Origin: Aeromonas enteropelogenes
Lineage (GTDB): Bacteria; Pseudomonadota; Gammaproteobacteria; Enterobacterales; Aeromonadaceae
Direction of reading: 5' to 3'
NCBI RefSeq assembly: GCF_000819845.1
Contig: NZ_CDCG01000018.1
Coordinates: 124,001-188,000, forward strand
DNA: 64,000 nt
Position numbers and translations under genes: made by a program
Notes under the pieces: generated by a model
Database searches by the model: none
The model's input: only the letters and a program-made list of their open reading frames with translations
Told to the model about the DNA's origin: nothing
Shown: piece after piece, positions 1-10,644 of the stretch
Numbering within the stretch: the stretch's first letter is position 1
Layout: each line of letters begins with the position of its first letter

Positions 1-1425
1 CAGCCCGGTCTTTATCATCACGAAGAGTACATCGACATGTGTCGCGGCCCGCACGTACCCAACATGCGTCACTGCCACCACTTCAAGTTGCAGAAGATGT
101 CAGGTGCCTACTGGCGCGGTGACTCCAACAACAAGATGCTGCAGCGCATTTACGGTACCGCCTGGGCTGACAAGAAACAGCTCAAAGCCTACCTGCAGCG
201 TCTGGAAGAGGCCGCCAAACGCGACCATCGCAAGATCGGCAAGCAGCTCGACCTGTATCACATGCAGGAAGAAGCGCCGGGCATGGTGTTCTGGCACAAC
301 GACGGCTGGACCATCTTCCGCGAACTGGAAACCTTCATCCGCGGCAAGCTCAAAGAGTACGACTATCAGGAAGTGAAAGGTCCCTTCATGATGGACCGTG
401 TGCTGTGGGAGCGCTCCGGCCACTGGGATAAATATGCCCAGGCCATGTTCACTACCCAGTCAGAGAATCGCGAGTACGCCATCAAGCCGATGAACTGCCC
501 GGGTCACGTGCAGATCTTCAACCAGGGTCTGAAATCCTACCGCGATCTGCCGTTGCGCATGGCCGAGTTTGGCTCTTGCCATCGCAACGAACCGTCAGGC
601 TCCCTGCACGGCCTGATGCGTGTGCGTGGTTTTACTCAGGATGACGCCCACATCTTCTGTACCGAAGAGCAGATCATGGAAGAGGTATCTGCCTGTATCC
701 GCATGGTTTATGACGTTTACGGTACCTTCGGTTTCGAGAACATCGTGGTCAAGCTCTCCACCCGTCCGGAGCAGCGTATCGGTTCCGACGAGGCATGGGA
801 TCGTGCCGAAGCCGCCTTGGCCGAGGCGCTGGACGTGAATGGTCTGAAGTACGATCTGCAGCCGGGTGAGGGGGCTTTCTATGGTCCCAAGATTGAATTC
901 ACCCTGCACGATTGCCTTGATCGTGCCTGGCAATGTGGTACCGTGCAGCTCGACTTTGCCCTGCCGGGCCGTCTTGGCGCCACCTATGTGGGCGAAGACA
1001 ACGAGCGACACGTACCCGTCATGATCCACCGCGCCATTCTGGGTTCGCTGGAGCGTTTCATCGGTATTCTGACTGAAGAGTACGCCGGTCTGTTCCCGAC
1101 CTGGTTGGCTCCGGTTCAGGCAGTGGTCATGAATATCACCGACAATCAGGCCGAATATGCAGTAAAAGTAGCCAAAGCATTGAATGATGCGGGTCTTCGT
1201 GCAAAAGCGGACTTGAGAAATGAGAAGATAGGCTTTAAAATCCGCGAGCATACTTTGAAGCGAGTGCCTTTCATGCTGGTCTGCGGCGATAAAGAAGTTG
1301 AAGCCGGCAAGATTGCAGTACGGACTCGCAAAGGGGCTGACCTGGGTACTTATCCTGTTGAAGAGCTGATTGCTCTATTGACCCAGGAAGTTCAGACCCG
1401 CGGACAAAAGAAAGTGGAGGAATAA
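1..1425 (+). CDS. thrS: Threonyl-tRNA synthetase, 5' end missing
   Basis: Charges tRNA-Thr with threonine in the cytosol. The reading frame is open from base 1, so the gene begins upstream of the window and about the last 474 residues are present. Visible are class II synthetase motifs: [10 protein letters not shown], the motif 2 region with [11 protein letters not shown], motif 3 near [16 protein letters not shown], and the C-terminal anticodon-binding domain (about the last 110 residues). Zinc-ligand residues of the catalytic core (Cys of MNCPGH and downstream His) are present. The stop codon is followed after 3 bases by infC, whose ribosome binding site GGAGG lies in the last thrS codons, as in the enterobacterial thrS-infC-rpmI-rplT cluster. 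Confidence 0.98.
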   Translation, partial: QPGLYHHEEYIDMCRGPHVPNMRHCHHFKLQKMSGAYWRGDSNNKMLQRIYGTAWADKKQLKAYLQRLEEAAKRDHRKIGKQLDLYHMQEEAPGMVFWHNDGWTIFRELETFIRGKLKEYDYQEVKGPFMMDRVLWERSGHWDKYAQAMFTTQSENREYAIKPMNCPGHVQIFNQGLKSYRDLPLRMAEFGSCHRNEPSGSLHGLMRVRGFTQDDAHIFCTEEQIMEEVSACIRMVYDVYGTFGFENIVVKLSTRPEQRIGSDEAWDRAEAALAEALDVNGLKYDLQPGEGAFYGPKIEFTLHDCLDRAWQCGTVQLDFALPGRLGATYVGEDNERHVPVMIHRAILGSLERFIGILTEEYAGLFPTWLAPVQAVVMNITDNQAEYAVKVAKALNDAGLRAKADLRNEKIGFKIREHTLKRVPFMLVCGDKEVEAGKIAVRTRKGADLGTYPVEELIALLTQEVQTRGQKKVEE

Positions 1426-1428
1426 GCT

Positions 1429-1977
1429 ATAAAAGGCGGAAAAAAACTGGGCAAGCAGCCGCAAGCCCGCGCTCACCGGATCAACGAAGAGATCCGACTG
1501 AAAGAAGTTCGTTTGGCTGGTCTGGATGGCGAAGCGCTCGGTATCGTCTCCATCCAGGAAGCTCTGAACTTGGCCGCTGAGGCCGAAGTGGATCTGGTCG
1601 AGATTAGTCCGAACGCTGAGCCGCCCGTTTGCCGGATCATGGATTACGGCAAATTCCTCTACGAAAAGAGCAAAACCACCAAAGAACAGAAGAAAAAGCA
1701 GAAAGTCGTCCAGGTCAAGGAAATCAAATTCCGTCCTGGCACTGACGAAGGCGACTATCAGGTAAAACTACGCAACCTGGTTCGCTTTCTGGAAGACGGG
1801 GACAAGGCTAAGGTCACCCTGCGCTTCCGTGGTCGTGAAATGGCCCACCAGGATCTTGGTATCAAGGTTCTGGAGCGCGTCAAGAACGATCTGGAAGAGT
1901 TGGCCGTAGTCGAATCGTTCCCGAAAGTCGAAGGCCGTCAAGCTGTGATGGTCCTCGCGCCCAAGAAGAAATCTTAA
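1429..1977 (+). CDS. infC: Translation initiation factor IF-3, AUA start codon
   Basis: IF-3 binds the 30S subunit, prevents premature joining of 50S and rejects non-standard initiation codons. Reading from ATA at 1429 gives 182 residues beginning (M)KGGKKLGKQ, which matches the E. coli N-terminus MKGGKR, where the start is AUU. No ATG, GTG or TTG lies in frame near that position; the first in-frame TTG (1513) would delete the N-terminal region. A strong GGAGG at 1416-1420 lies 8 bases upstream. The core ([28 protein letters not shown]) is highly conserved. A rare start allows IF-3 to repress its own translation, as known in E. coli. The start is read directly; autoregulation is inferred by homology. 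Confidence 0.93.
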   Translation: MKGGKKLGKQPQARAHRINEEIRLKEVRLAGLDGEALGIVSIQEALNLAAEAEVDLVEISPNAEPPVCRIMDYGKFLYEKSKTTKEQKKKQKVVQVKEIKFRPGTDEGDYQVKLRNLVRFLEDGDKAKVTLRFRGREMAHQDLGIKVLERVKNDLEELAVVESFPKVEGRQAVMVLAPKKKS

Positions 1978-1992
1978 GGCCCACAAGTAATT

Positions 1993-2018
1993 GACACATG
2001 GGGCTCGCTCCATGTGTC
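1993..2018 (+). promoter_or_regulatory. Hairpin between infC and rpmI, possible L20 operator element
   Basis: GACACATGG and CCATGTGTC form a perfect 9-bp stem around an 8-base loop, with no U tract after it, so it is not an intrinsic terminator. In E. coli, L20 represses rpmI-rplT translation by binding RNA structures upstream of rpmI. The position fits such an element, but the L20 recognition features were not modelled. Confidence 0.4.
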
Positions 2019-2063
2019 GGTTCGCCTTGCGATTTTGTTGTCACTCACAATGCGGAGTATGAA

Positions 2064-2261
2064 ATGCCGAAGATGAAAACCAACCGGGGTGCTGCGAAGC
2101 GCTTCAAAAAGACTGGCTCAGGTCGCTTCAAGTGCAAGCACAACCACCTGCGTCACATCCTGACCAAGAAGAGCAGCAAGCGTAAGCGTCAGCTGGGACC
2201 GAAGTTCTTTGTTTCCGCTGCCGACCACAAACGTGTTGTCGCTTGTCTGCCGTACGCATAA
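2064..2261 (+). CDS. rpmI: 50S ribosomal protein L35
   Basis: Small basic protein of the large ribosomal subunit, 65 residues, the usual length. It starts [20 protein letters not shown] and ends in the conserved [12 protein letters not shown]. The ATG at 2064 is chosen because GGAG lies 7 bases upstream and the N-terminus matches the family; an upstream in-frame ATG at 1998 would add a non-homologous extension. rplT follows after 15 bases, so the two are translated from one transcript. Confidence 0.98.
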   Translation: MPKMKTNRGAAKRFKKTGSGRFKCKHNHLRHILTKKSSKRKRQLGPKFFVSAADHKRVVACLPYA

Positions 2262-2276
2262 GGGGGGATGTGAAAA

Positions 2277-2633
2277 ATGCCAAGAGTTAAACGTGGTGTG
2301 ACCGCTCGTGCTCGTCACAAGAAAGTAATGAAAGCCGCCAAGGGTTACTACGGCGCCCGTTCCCGTGTTTACCGCGTAGCGGTACAAGCGGTAACCAAAG
2401 CCGGTCAGTATGCCTACCGTGACCGTCGTCAGAAAAAGCGTCAGTTCCGTCAACTGTGGATTGCTCGTATCAACGCAGCAGCCCGTCAGAACGGTCTGTC
2501 CTACAGCCGTCTCATCAACGGTCTGAAGAAGGCTTCCATCGAGATCGATCGCAAGATCCTGTCCGATATCGCCGTTCACGACAAGCTGGCTTTCACCGCC
2601 CTGGTTGAAAAGGCTAAAGCAGCACTGGCTTAA
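2277..2633 (+). CDS. rplT: 50S ribosomal protein L20
   Basis: Early 23S rRNA-binding assembly protein and known translational repressor of rpmI-rplT in E. coli. 118 residues, full length, starting [19 protein letters not shown], with the conserved [16 protein letters not shown] segment and a C-terminal globular domain. A ribosome binding site (AAGGGGGG) precedes the ATG. The gene ends the ribosomal part of the cluster and is followed by a strong terminator. Confidence 0.98.
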   Translation: MPRVKRGVTARARHKKVMKAAKGYYGARSRVYRVAVQAVTKAGQYAYRDRRQKKRQFRQLWIARINAAARQNGLSYSRLINGLKKASIEIDRKILSDIAVHDKLAFTALVEKAKAALA

Positions 2634-2654
2634 TCCGGTTCTGTTATGAAAGAT

Positions 2655-2680
2655 AAAAGGAGGCTCAGGCCTCCTTTTTT
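2655..2680 (+). terminator. Rho-independent terminator after rplT
   Basis: AAAAGGAGGC / GCCTCCTTTT form a perfect 10-bp stem with tetraloop TCAG, ending in a T run to 2680. It separates the infC-rpmI-rplT part from pheST. Confidence 0.93.
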
Positions 2681-2865
2681 GTTGTCCCATTTCTGCTAGC
2701 CAGAGGAATGGGAAGTCCAGAAGAGGTGATGTTAAGCCTGCATTCTCTACCCTTTATATGCCAACAAACTAATGTTCAAACAAACTATTTAAAGAGGGTA
2801 GGGGATAAAGTGAGACTCGCTTGATATAACAAAATGATTTATAGGGAGAAAAGGGGACCTTAAGT

Positions 2866-2907
2866 ATGGTCAGCGAAGGGGCTTTTTTTGTATTATTCCC
2901 CTCTTGA
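2866..2907 (+). CDS. Putative Phe-codon leader peptide of the pheST operon
   Basis: A 13-codon frame, MVSEGAFFVLFPS then TGA, begins 91 bases before pheS. Three of 13 residues are Phe, two of them adjacent. G-rich sequence (GGGG at 2854-2857) lies about 9 bases upstream of the ATG. E. coli has the leader gene pheM at exactly this place between rplT and pheS, with a Phe-rich 14-residue peptide controlling attenuation. I infer this is its counterpart. A weak point is that no clear GC stem followed by a U tract lies between this frame and pheS; CCTC/GAGG pairing between 2901 and the pheS ribosome binding site is possible instead. Confidence 0.5.
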   Translation: MVSEGAFFVLFPS

Positions 2908-2917
2908 CCTTATTTAG

Positions 2918-3940
<1,023 letters not shown>

Positions 3941-3952
3941 GGGCGAGAGAAC

Positions 3953-6340
3953 ATGAAATTCAGTAAATCCTGGGTGATGGAGTGGGTCCGCACCGAGTTG
4001 AGTGACAACGCACTGGCCGAACAGATCACCATGGCCGGTCTGGAAGTGGACGCTGTGGAAGCGGTGGCCGGCCAGTTCAACAACGTGGTGGTGGGTGAAG
4101 TGGTCGAGTGTGCCCAGCATCCGGACGCCGACAAGCTGCGGGTGACCAAGGTCAATGTAGGTGAAGAAGAGCTGCTGGACATCGTCTGCGGCGCGCCGAA
4201 CTGCCGCCAGGGCCTTAAAGTCTGCGTGGCCAAGGTAGGGGCGACCCTGCCGGGTGATTTCACTATCAAGAAAGCCAAGCTGCGCGGCCAGCCGTCCCAC
4301 GGCATGCTCTGCTCCTTCAGCGAGCTGGGTATCGACGTTGAGGCCGATGGCATTATCGAGCTGCCGAGCGATGCCCCCATCGGTACCGATATCCGTGAGT
4401 ACCTGAACCTCAATGACGTCGCCATCGACGTGGATCTCACCCCGAACCGTGCAGACTGCCTCGGTATCGCGGGTCTGGCCCGTGAAATCGGCGTGCTCAA
4501 CAGTGTGGATGTGGTCGAGCCGAGCTGGACGCCGGCTGCCGCCACCATTGACGCCACTTTCCCGATCCGGGTTGAGGCGCCGGCCGACTGCCCGCGCTAT
4601 CTGGGCCGCGTCGTCAAGGGGCTGAACCTCAAGGCCCAGAGTCCGCTCTGGATGCAGGAGAAGCTGCGCCGTGGCGGCATCCGCTCCATCGACGCCATCG
4701 TCGACATCACCAACTACTTGCTGCTGGAATACGGCCAGCCGATGCACGCCTTCGATCTGAGCAAGCTGGAAGGGGAACTGGTGGTGCGCCGCGCCAAGGC
4801 TGACGAGCCCATGACCCTGCTCGATGGCACCGAGGTGAAGCTTAAAGAGACCACCCTGGTGATCGCAGATAGCCAAGGCCCTGCCTGCATGGCCGGCATC
4901 TTCGGCGGTGATCGCACCGGTGTGTCCGAGACCACCACCGACATCCTGCTGGAGTGTGCCTTCTTCGCCCCCCTCTCCATCACCGGTCGTGCCCGTGCCT
5001 ACGGTCTGCATACCGACTCTTCCCACCGCTTCGAGCGCGGGGTGGATCCCGAGCTGCAAGCCAAGGTGATGGACCGTGCCACCCGTCTGCTGCTGGATAT
5101 CTGCGGCGGCGAAGCGGGCCCGGTTATCGAGGTCAAATCCGATGATCATCTGCCCAAGGCTGCTCCTATCAAGCTGCGTCGTGCCAAGCTTGACAAGGTG
5201 ATCGGCATCAGCGTGGCGGACGCGCAGGTGGTCGAGATTCTGACTCGCCTCGGCATGCAGGTGACAGTGGAGGCGGACGGCTGGACCGCGCTGGCTCCAT
5301 CCTGGCGTTTCGATATCGCCATCGAGGAAGATCTCATCGAGGAAGTGGCCCGTATCTACGGCTACAACAACATCCCCAACCTCAAACCGGCTGCCTCTCT
5401 GGCGATGGTGGAGCAGGCGGAAGGGCAGGTGACCCTCAAGCGGGTGCGCGACCTGCTGGTCGCCCGTGGCTTCCAGGAAGCGATCACCTACAGCTTCGTC
5501 GATCCCAAGACCCAGCAGACCCTGTTCCCGCAAAGCGATGCCATCGTGCTGCCGAATCCCATCTCGGTCGAGATGTCCGCCATGCGCGTCTCCTTGTTCC
5601 CGGGTCTGGTGGAAGCGGTGGTTTACAACCAGAATCGCCAGCAGCCGCGTGTGCGTCTGTTCGAGCAGGGTCTGCGTTTCATCAAGGATGAAAGCGCCGA
5701 GAACGGCATCCGTCAGGAGCCCATGCTGGCCGGCATCATCACCGGCAACCAGAGCGACGAACACTGGGACATCAAGAGCCGTGGGGCAGACTTCTTTGAT
5801 CTGAAAGGGGATCTGGAAGCGGTACTGGATCTGACAGCCGAAGGCGCCACCTTCACCTTCGAGCGTACCGAACACAGTGCACTGCACCCGGGCCAGAGCG
5901 CGGCCATCCTGCGCAGCGGCGAGGTCATCGGCCATATCGGCGTGATCCACCCGAGCCTCGAGAAGAAGCTGGGTCTCAAGAGCCGCGTTGTCATGTTCGA
6001 GCTGGAGCTGGACAAGCTGACCCCGGCCAAGGTGCCGGTTGCAGCCGAAGTTTCCAAGTTCCCGGCCAACCGCCGTGACATTGCCGTGGTGGTTGACCGT
6101 CAGGTTCTGGCAGGCGATGTACTGGCAGTAATTAAAAAAGTTGGCGGAAATCAGGTAGTTGGAATAAACTTGTTTGACGTATACCAGGGCGCTGGTATGG
6201 CTGAGGACAAGAAGAGCCTGGCCATCAGCCTGGTGCTGCAAGATACCCAGCGCACCCTGGAGGAGAAAGAGATTGCCGAGACCGTGGACAATGTCGTGCG
6301 GGCCCTTGGTGAAGAGTTGAATGCATCCTTGAGGGATTGA
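3953..6340 (+). CDS. pheT: Phenylalanyl-tRNA synthetase beta subunit
   Basis: Editing and tRNA-binding subunit of PheRS, 795 residues, full length. In order: N-terminal tRNA-binding OB fold (about 40-150, [17 protein letters not shown]), B3/B4 editing region (about 210-390), B5 domain (about 400-475), pseudo-catalytic class II core, and a C-terminal ferredoxin-fold anticodon-binding domain (about 700-795, [21 protein letters not shown]). The stop is 3 bases before the ihfA ATG, indicating coupled expression of ihfA with pheST as in E. coli. Confidence 0.98.
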   Translation: MKFSKSWVMEWVRTELSDNALAEQITMAGLEVDAVEAVAGQFNNVVVGEVVECAQHPDADKLRVTKVNVGEEELLDIVCGAPNCRQGLKVCVAKVGATLPGDFTIKKAKLRGQPSHGMLCSFSELGIDVEADGIIELPSDAPIGTDIREYLNLNDVAIDVDLTPNRADCLGIAGLAREIGVLNSVDVVEPSWTPAAATIDATFPIRVEAPADCPRYLGRVVKGLNLKAQSPLWMQEKLRRGGIRSIDAIVDITNYLLLEYGQPMHAFDLSKLEGELVVRRAKADEPMTLLDGTEVKLKETTLVIADSQGPACMAGIFGGDRTGVSETTTDILLECAFFAPLSITGRARAYGLHTDSSHRFERGVDPELQAKVMDRATRLLLDICGGEAGPVIEVKSDDHLPKAAPIKLRRAKLDKVIGISVADAQVVEILTRLGMQVTVEADGWTALAPSWRFDIAIEEDLIEEVARIYGYNNIPNLKPAASLAMVEQAEGQVTLKRVRDLLVARGFQEAITYSFVDPKTQQTLFPQSDAIVLPNPISVEMSAMRVSLFPGLVEAVVYNQNRQQPRVRLFEQGLRFIKDESAENGIRQEPMLAGIITGNQSDEHWDIKSRGADFFDLKGDLEAVLDLTAEGATFTFERTEHSALHPGQSAAILRSGEVIGHIGVIHPSLEKKLGLKSRVVMFELELDKLTPAKVPVAAEVSKFPANRRDIAVVVDRQVLAGDVLAVIKKVGGNQVVGINLFDVYQGAGMAEDKKSLAISLVLQDTQRTLEEKEIAETVDNVVRALGEELNASLRD

Positions 6341-6343
6341 TCT

Positions 6344-6640
6344 ATGGCGCTTACCAAAGCCGACATCGCAGAGCACCTGTTCACCCAGCTCGGGATGAGC
6401 AAGCGTGAAGCCAAAGACATGGTGGAAGCCTTCTTTGAGGAAATCCGACAAGCGCTTGAGCGTGGTGAACAAGTCAAGATTTCAGGCTTCGGTAATTTTG
6501 ACCTTCGTGAGAAGAATCAGCGTCCCGGACGTAATCCCAAGACTGGCGAAGATATTCCCATCAGCGCCCGTCGTGTGGTGACCTTCCGGCCTGGCCAGAA
6601 ACTCAAGGCCAGGGTAGAAAATGTTGAACCCAACGAGTAA
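6344..6640 (+). CDS. ihfA: Integration host factor alpha subunit
   Basis: DNA-bending nucleoid protein that pairs with IhfB and acts in transcription, recombination and replication. 98 residues, full length, starting [24 protein letters not shown], with the DNA-binding arm containing the intercalating Pro in [12 protein letters not shown]. Its location directly after pheT is the enterobacterial arrangement. GAGGG lies about 10 bases before the ATG inside the last pheT codons. Confidence 0.97.
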   Translation: MALTKADIAEHLFTQLGMSKREAKDMVEAFFEEIRQALERGEQVKISGFGNFDLREKNQRPGRNPKTGEDIPISARRVVTFRPGQKLKARVENVEPNE

Positions 6641-6645
6641 CAAAG

Positions 6646-6670
6646 AGCCAGGCTGACGCCTGGCTTTTTT
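6646..6670 (+). terminator. Rho-independent terminator after ihfA
   Basis: AGCCAGGC / GCCTGGCT stem of 8 bp with loop TGAC and a T run at 6665-6670. It ends only 8 bases before the ATG of the next gene, leaving very little room for a separate ribosome binding site or promoter downstream of it. Confidence 0.9.
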
Positions 6671-6678
6671 CTTTCCCT

Positions 6679-9600
6679 ATGATCCGAACCTCCATGTTGT
6701 TGCTGATGGCGCTGGTTGCAACGCCGCTGTCAGCCACCATACTGCCGCTGGCGCCATCCACCCAGGCTTATGCCAACTCTCTCAAACAACTGACATTCTG
6801 TTACCCGGCCACGCTGCCGCCACCCTATCTGCTGGCACAAGGTGGGTTGCTCAAGGATCAGATCACCCGTCTGGCCAAGCAGCTGCCGGTGCCGCTTCTG
6901 TTTCAGGAGCTGCCCGACTGGCAAACGGTGCGCGGCGCCTTGCTGGAGGGGCAGTGCGACATGGTTCCCCATATCGGGGCGGCGACGAGCAATCTGCCCA
7001 ATACCTGGCTCAGTCGTCCCATGATGGAGACGGACTCTGCCGTGCTCTACCGGGGGGCGCTCCAGCAAGCCACTTTTCTGGCTTACGCAGGTTCCGATGC
7101 CGTATCGGTATTGCATGACATCTTTCCGGCGGCGGCGATCAGAACCCTGGCACCGGGGGAGTCCTTGTATGAGGCGATGAAGAGTGGCCAGGGCAATGCC
7201 TACTTTGGCGATTACCTGCAACTGCGTTATCTGATGAAGGAGTTTCCGGTGGAGGGGTTGCGACTGCGCCGTCTGCTCGGGGATGACAGGGTAATAAGCT
7301 ACCGTCTGATGATGCGAGAAGAGCCCGAGCTTGTTCGCCTCATCGACACCGCCATTCGCTACATGCCTGCCGGCAGTCTCTATACGGATCTTGATCACTA
7401 CCTCGATCAGAGCGCGTTCTCCTTCAACCAACCCCGTTTTAGCGATATCGAACAGGCCTGGCTGGCTGGCAGTCGCCGTACCGTGCGGTTGGTGGTCAAC
7501 CCGGAACTGATGCCCTACAGCGGCCTTGACGAGCAGGGCAACCCGAAAGGGTGGAGCGCCGATGTGCTGCGCTGGATCACCCAGGAGACGGGCCTGAAGT
7601 ACCAGGTGGTGCCTGCGCTTAGCAAGGCTGATGCCATCGAGAAATTGCGCAGCGGCGAGGCAGACATGATGACGGGTTTGCCGGAGTCTCCGATCCTGGC
7701 AGATGAGTTCACCTTCAGTCGGATGATCTCCATCAATCGCTTTGCGCTGATCAGCAAGGGGACCCTGGCAGCCACTCATATTTCGGCTCTCAAGCGGCAG
7801 CGGATCCTGGTGCCCGAATCGCTCTATGATCCCTCTTTGCTGACGCTGCTGGGGGAACAGGAGTGGATCCGCATCGGCACTTTGGAGCAGGGGCTTGATG
7901 CGCTGCGACAGGGAGAGGCGGATGCCATGCTGAGCGAGCTCTATCAGTTGCAATATCCGCAACGAACCCAGTTACTGGAAGGGTTCGAGATCAAGGAGAT
8001 GGAGGACAGGTTTGGCATCGGGTTTGCCATTCGCCAAGACGAGGTCGAGCTGGCCAGCGTGCTGGATCGCAGCCTGATGACCCTGACCCGCAACCGGATA
8101 AATGAGCTCAATCAACGCTGGCGCCGCTTGGTTGTCGTGCAGCAACCCGGGGTGAGCTATCTCGCCTGGTTTGGCTCCGTCGGTTTGGCACTATTGATCA
8201 GCGCCATCGTCATCGGCGTGATCTGGCGATCCCGCCAGCAACTGGCGCGGGAAGTGGCTCAGCGCCAGGTAGCCGAGCGGGCCCTGGCCATCGAAAGCGA
8301 ATTGCGTGACACCCTGTTCCAGACGCTACCGCTGCCGGTGTTTATGCGTGACAGCCAGGGCAGGGTCATCAAGTCGAACAAGCTGGGGCGGCGCCTGGCC
8401 ACTCGATATGGCGATCAGCTGGCGTTGCCTCCGGTACAAGCCCACAAGGAGGAGGGGGAGCTGATACTGGGAGATCAGGTGTTCGCCTTCGTGCAGCACC
8501 CATTGCCGCGGGACAAGCAGACTCCGGTGACCGATCTTATCGCCCTCTCTGATATCAGCGCGCTGCAGGAGCGGGCGCGTATCCTGCGCCAGGCGGAGCG
8601 GCGGCTGCGGGCCCTGACCAATACGGTGCCCGGCGTGGTGCTGCAGTTTTTGTTCGAAGATGGCAGGGTCCAGGGCATAGAGTTCATCAGTCGGGGCTGC
8701 TACGGGTTGCTTGGGCTGGCCAGCCAGCAGATCCGGCGCGATCCCGGCCAGGTCTTTGCCCTGCTGGCCCGTCACGAGCTGCGCCAGTTGCGCGATACCA
8801 TGCAGGAGCGGCTGCAAGCGGGCAAACCCTTCGTCCATACCTTGCGCTATCGTCATCCGCAGCATCAGGAGCGCTGGTTGCAGCTTGATGGCCGTGGCCG
8901 TCGCCAGGGACAGGGGTGGCGCGTCTATGCGGTGATGCAGGATGTGACTGCGCGTATCGAGCAGGAGCGGGCATTGCAACGTTCCCATGAGCAGGCGCAG
9001 CAGGCCGTGCTGGCCAAGGGGCGCTTCCTGGCCGCAGTCAGCCATGAGATCCGCACCCCCATGAACGCCATCCTCGGCCTGCTGGAGTGGCTTGCCAGCA
9101 CGCCGCTCACTCAGGAACAGAGCTCGGCGCTGGGGCGAGTGCGACAGGCAGGGGACGAGCTGCTGGGGCTGCTCAACGACGTGCTCGATTTCAGCCGCAA
9201 CGAGAGCAGCAAACTCTCTCTCTCACCCCAACCGACCGACTTCATCGAGTTGTGTGAACAGGTGGCGGCGGTGCACTGGAACAAGGCGCGCGACAAGCGC
9301 CTGCAACTGCGCCTGGCGCTGGATCCGACCCTGCCTGCCTTGCAGACCCTGGACCCTCACCGGATCCGCCAAATCCTGCATAACCTGCTCTCGAATGCCA
9401 TCAAATTCAGCCAGCGGGGGGAGGTGGTGCTCTGGGCCACCCGGGCGGGCGACAGGCTCCGCTTCGGGGTGGATGACGAGGGCCCCGGCATTACCGCCGA
9501 GATGCGTCCCACCCTCTTCATGCCTTTCGAGCAATTTGCCGTGGCAGGGCAGCTGCGGGCGCCCGGCACCGGGCTCGGGCTTGCCATCTGCAAGCAGCTG

Positions 9601-10644
9601 GTCGAGCAGATGGGGGGCCTGATCGATGTGGTGGCCAGAGAGGGAGGCGGCAGCCGCTTCTTCTGCGAGTTGCCCCTCGATGTGATCCGGCAGACTCCCC
9701 ACTGGCAGCCCGAGGTACGGCAGCTGGCGCTGGTGATGCCGCCGGATGAAACTGAGTCTCTCATCCCCTGGCTGGCGCGACTTGGCGTCAACGTGGCCCC
9801 GGATGCCGCCGATGTACTGGAGGCCAGAGAGGACGAGCGCGGTTTGTGGCATTGGCAGTGGGCTGGGGAGTCCTGGGTGCCAGGCACCCTGATCAGCCTG
9901 CTGCAGCCGCAATGGTTACCCGATGAACCGGTGGCCGACCTCCAGCCAGGATTGAATATCAAGGTGCTGCTGGTTGAAGATCATGACGTCAACCGGGAGC
10001 TTATTACCCTTCAGCTAAGACAACTGGGTGCCAGGGTGGTGGGAGCGGCCAACGGTCAGCTGGCGCTGCAGATCCTCGCAGAGCAAGAGGTCGACCTGGT
10101 GCTGACCGATCTGCAGATGCCGGTGATGAACGGGGCAGAACTGTGCCGGGCGTTGCGTCATTCCCCCCAATGGCGCCATCTGCCTGCCTATATCATCACC
10201 GCCGATCTGAGCGAGCAGGCAGCCCTTGAGTTGCAGTCCTGCGGTTGTGATGGGCATCTCGACAAACCCGTGGCTCTGCGGGAGCTGGCAACCCTGTTGC
10301 AGCAGCTGGGAGGCGGGCAGCAGTCAGAGAAGACAAACGAGCAGTGGGAGATGGCCCCCTCTCCCATGCTGACCGATGAGCTGATAGCGCTTTATCTGGA
10401 GACAACCCGGGGGGATCTCGCCGAATTGGCGCTGCACCTGGCCAACAAGGACACGTCCGGGGTGGAAGCCACTTTACACAAGGTCAAGGGGGCCGCCAGA
10501 ATGGTGGGAGCTACCCCCATAGTCGCGGTGATTGAAGAGTGGCAGCGTGCTCGTCACTCTTTCCTCCAGGCCAGGTTGTCCCGGGCACTGGACGAGGTCA
10601 GTCGCCATTTCACCAAGAGAGCTCAAGATGATCATCACAGATGA
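6679..10644 (+). CDS. EvgS/BvgS-type hybrid sensor histidine kinase
   Basis: A 1321-residue inner-membrane phosphorelay kinase. In order: signal sequence (about 1-20), two tandem periplasmic solute-binding (SBP_bac_3, Venus-flytrap) domains (about 30-240 and 265-480), one transmembrane helix (about 495-517), two PAS-like regions (about 535-760), HisKA with phospho-acceptor His at residue 789 (SHEIRTPMN), HATPase (NLLSNAIKFSQ, DEGPGIT, GTGLGLAICKQ), a receiver with Asp at residue 1144 (LTDLQMP), and an Hpt domain with His at residue 1267 (LHKVKGAARM). All phospho-sites are intact. The next gene, a response regulator, overlaps its end by 17 bases and is the likely output. The ligand cannot be predicted. 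The start is the first ATG giving a signal peptide; it lacks a strong Shine-Dalgarno sequence. Confidence 0.93.
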   Translation: MIRTSMLLLMALVATPLSATILPLAPSTQAYANSLKQLTFCYPATLPPPYLLAQGGLLKDQITRLAKQLPVPLLFQELPDWQTVRGALLEGQCDMVPHIGAATSNLPNTWLSRPMMETDSAVLYRGALQQATFLAYAGSDAVSVLHDIFPAAAIRTLAPGESLYEAMKSGQGNAYFGDYLQLRYLMKEFPVEGLRLRRLLGDDRVISYRLMMREEPELVRLIDTAIRYMPAGSLYTDLDHYLDQSAFSFNQPRFSDIEQAWLAGSRRTVRLVVNPELMPYSGLDEQGNPKGWSADVLRWITQETGLKYQVVPALSKADAIEKLRSGEADMMTGLPESPILADEFTFSRMISINRFALISKGTLAATHISALKRQRILVPESLYDPSLLTLLGEQEWIRIGTLEQGLDALRQGEADAMLSELYQLQYPQRTQLLEGFEIKEMEDRFGIGFAIRQDEVELASVLDRSLMTLTRNRINELNQRWRRLVVVQQPGVSYLAWFGSVGLALLISAIVIGVIWRSRQQLAREVAQRQVAERALAIESELRDTLFQTLPLPVFMRDSQGRVIKSNKLGRRLATRYGDQLALPPVQAHKEEGELILGDQVFAFVQHPLPRDKQTPVTDLIALSDISALQERARILRQAERRLRALTNTVPGVVLQFLFEDGRVQGIEFISRGCYGLLGLASQQIRRDPGQVFALLARHELRQLRDTMQERLQAGKPFVHTLRYRHPQHQERWLQLDGRGRRQGQGWRVYAVMQDVTARIEQERALQRSHEQAQQAVLAKGRFLAAVSHEIRTPMNAILGLLEWLASTPLTQEQSSALGRVRQAGDELLGLLNDVLDFSRNESSKLSLSPQPTDFIELCEQVAAVHWNKARDKRLQLRLALDPTLPALQTLDPHRIRQILHNLLSNAIKFSQRGEVVLWATRAGDRLRFGVDDEGPGITAEMRPTLFMPFEQFAVAGQLRAPGTGLGLAICKQLVEQMGGLIDVVAREGGGSRFFCELPLDVIRQTPHWQPEVRQLALVMPPDETESLIPWLARLGVNVAPDAADVLEAREDERGLWHWQWAGESWVPGTLISLLQPQWLPDEPVADLQPGLNIKVLLVEDHDVNRELITLQLRQLGARVVGAANGQLALQILAEQEVDLVLTDLQMPVMNGAELCRALRHSPQWRHLPAYIITADLSEQAALELQSCGCDGHLDKPVALRELATLLQQLGGGQQSEKTNEQWEMAPSPMLTDELIALYLETTRGDLAELALHLANKDTSGVEATLHKVKGAARMVGATPIVAVIEEWQRARHSFLQARLSRALDEVSRHFTKRAQDDHHR

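Noticed and set aside
2772..2792. Short frame MFKQTI as the Phe leader peptide
   Set aside because: Only one Phe codon and no ribosome site; the frame at 2866 fits better.
2825..2830. TATAAC as the -10 of a pheST promoter
   Set aside because: No acceptable -35 at 16-18 bases.
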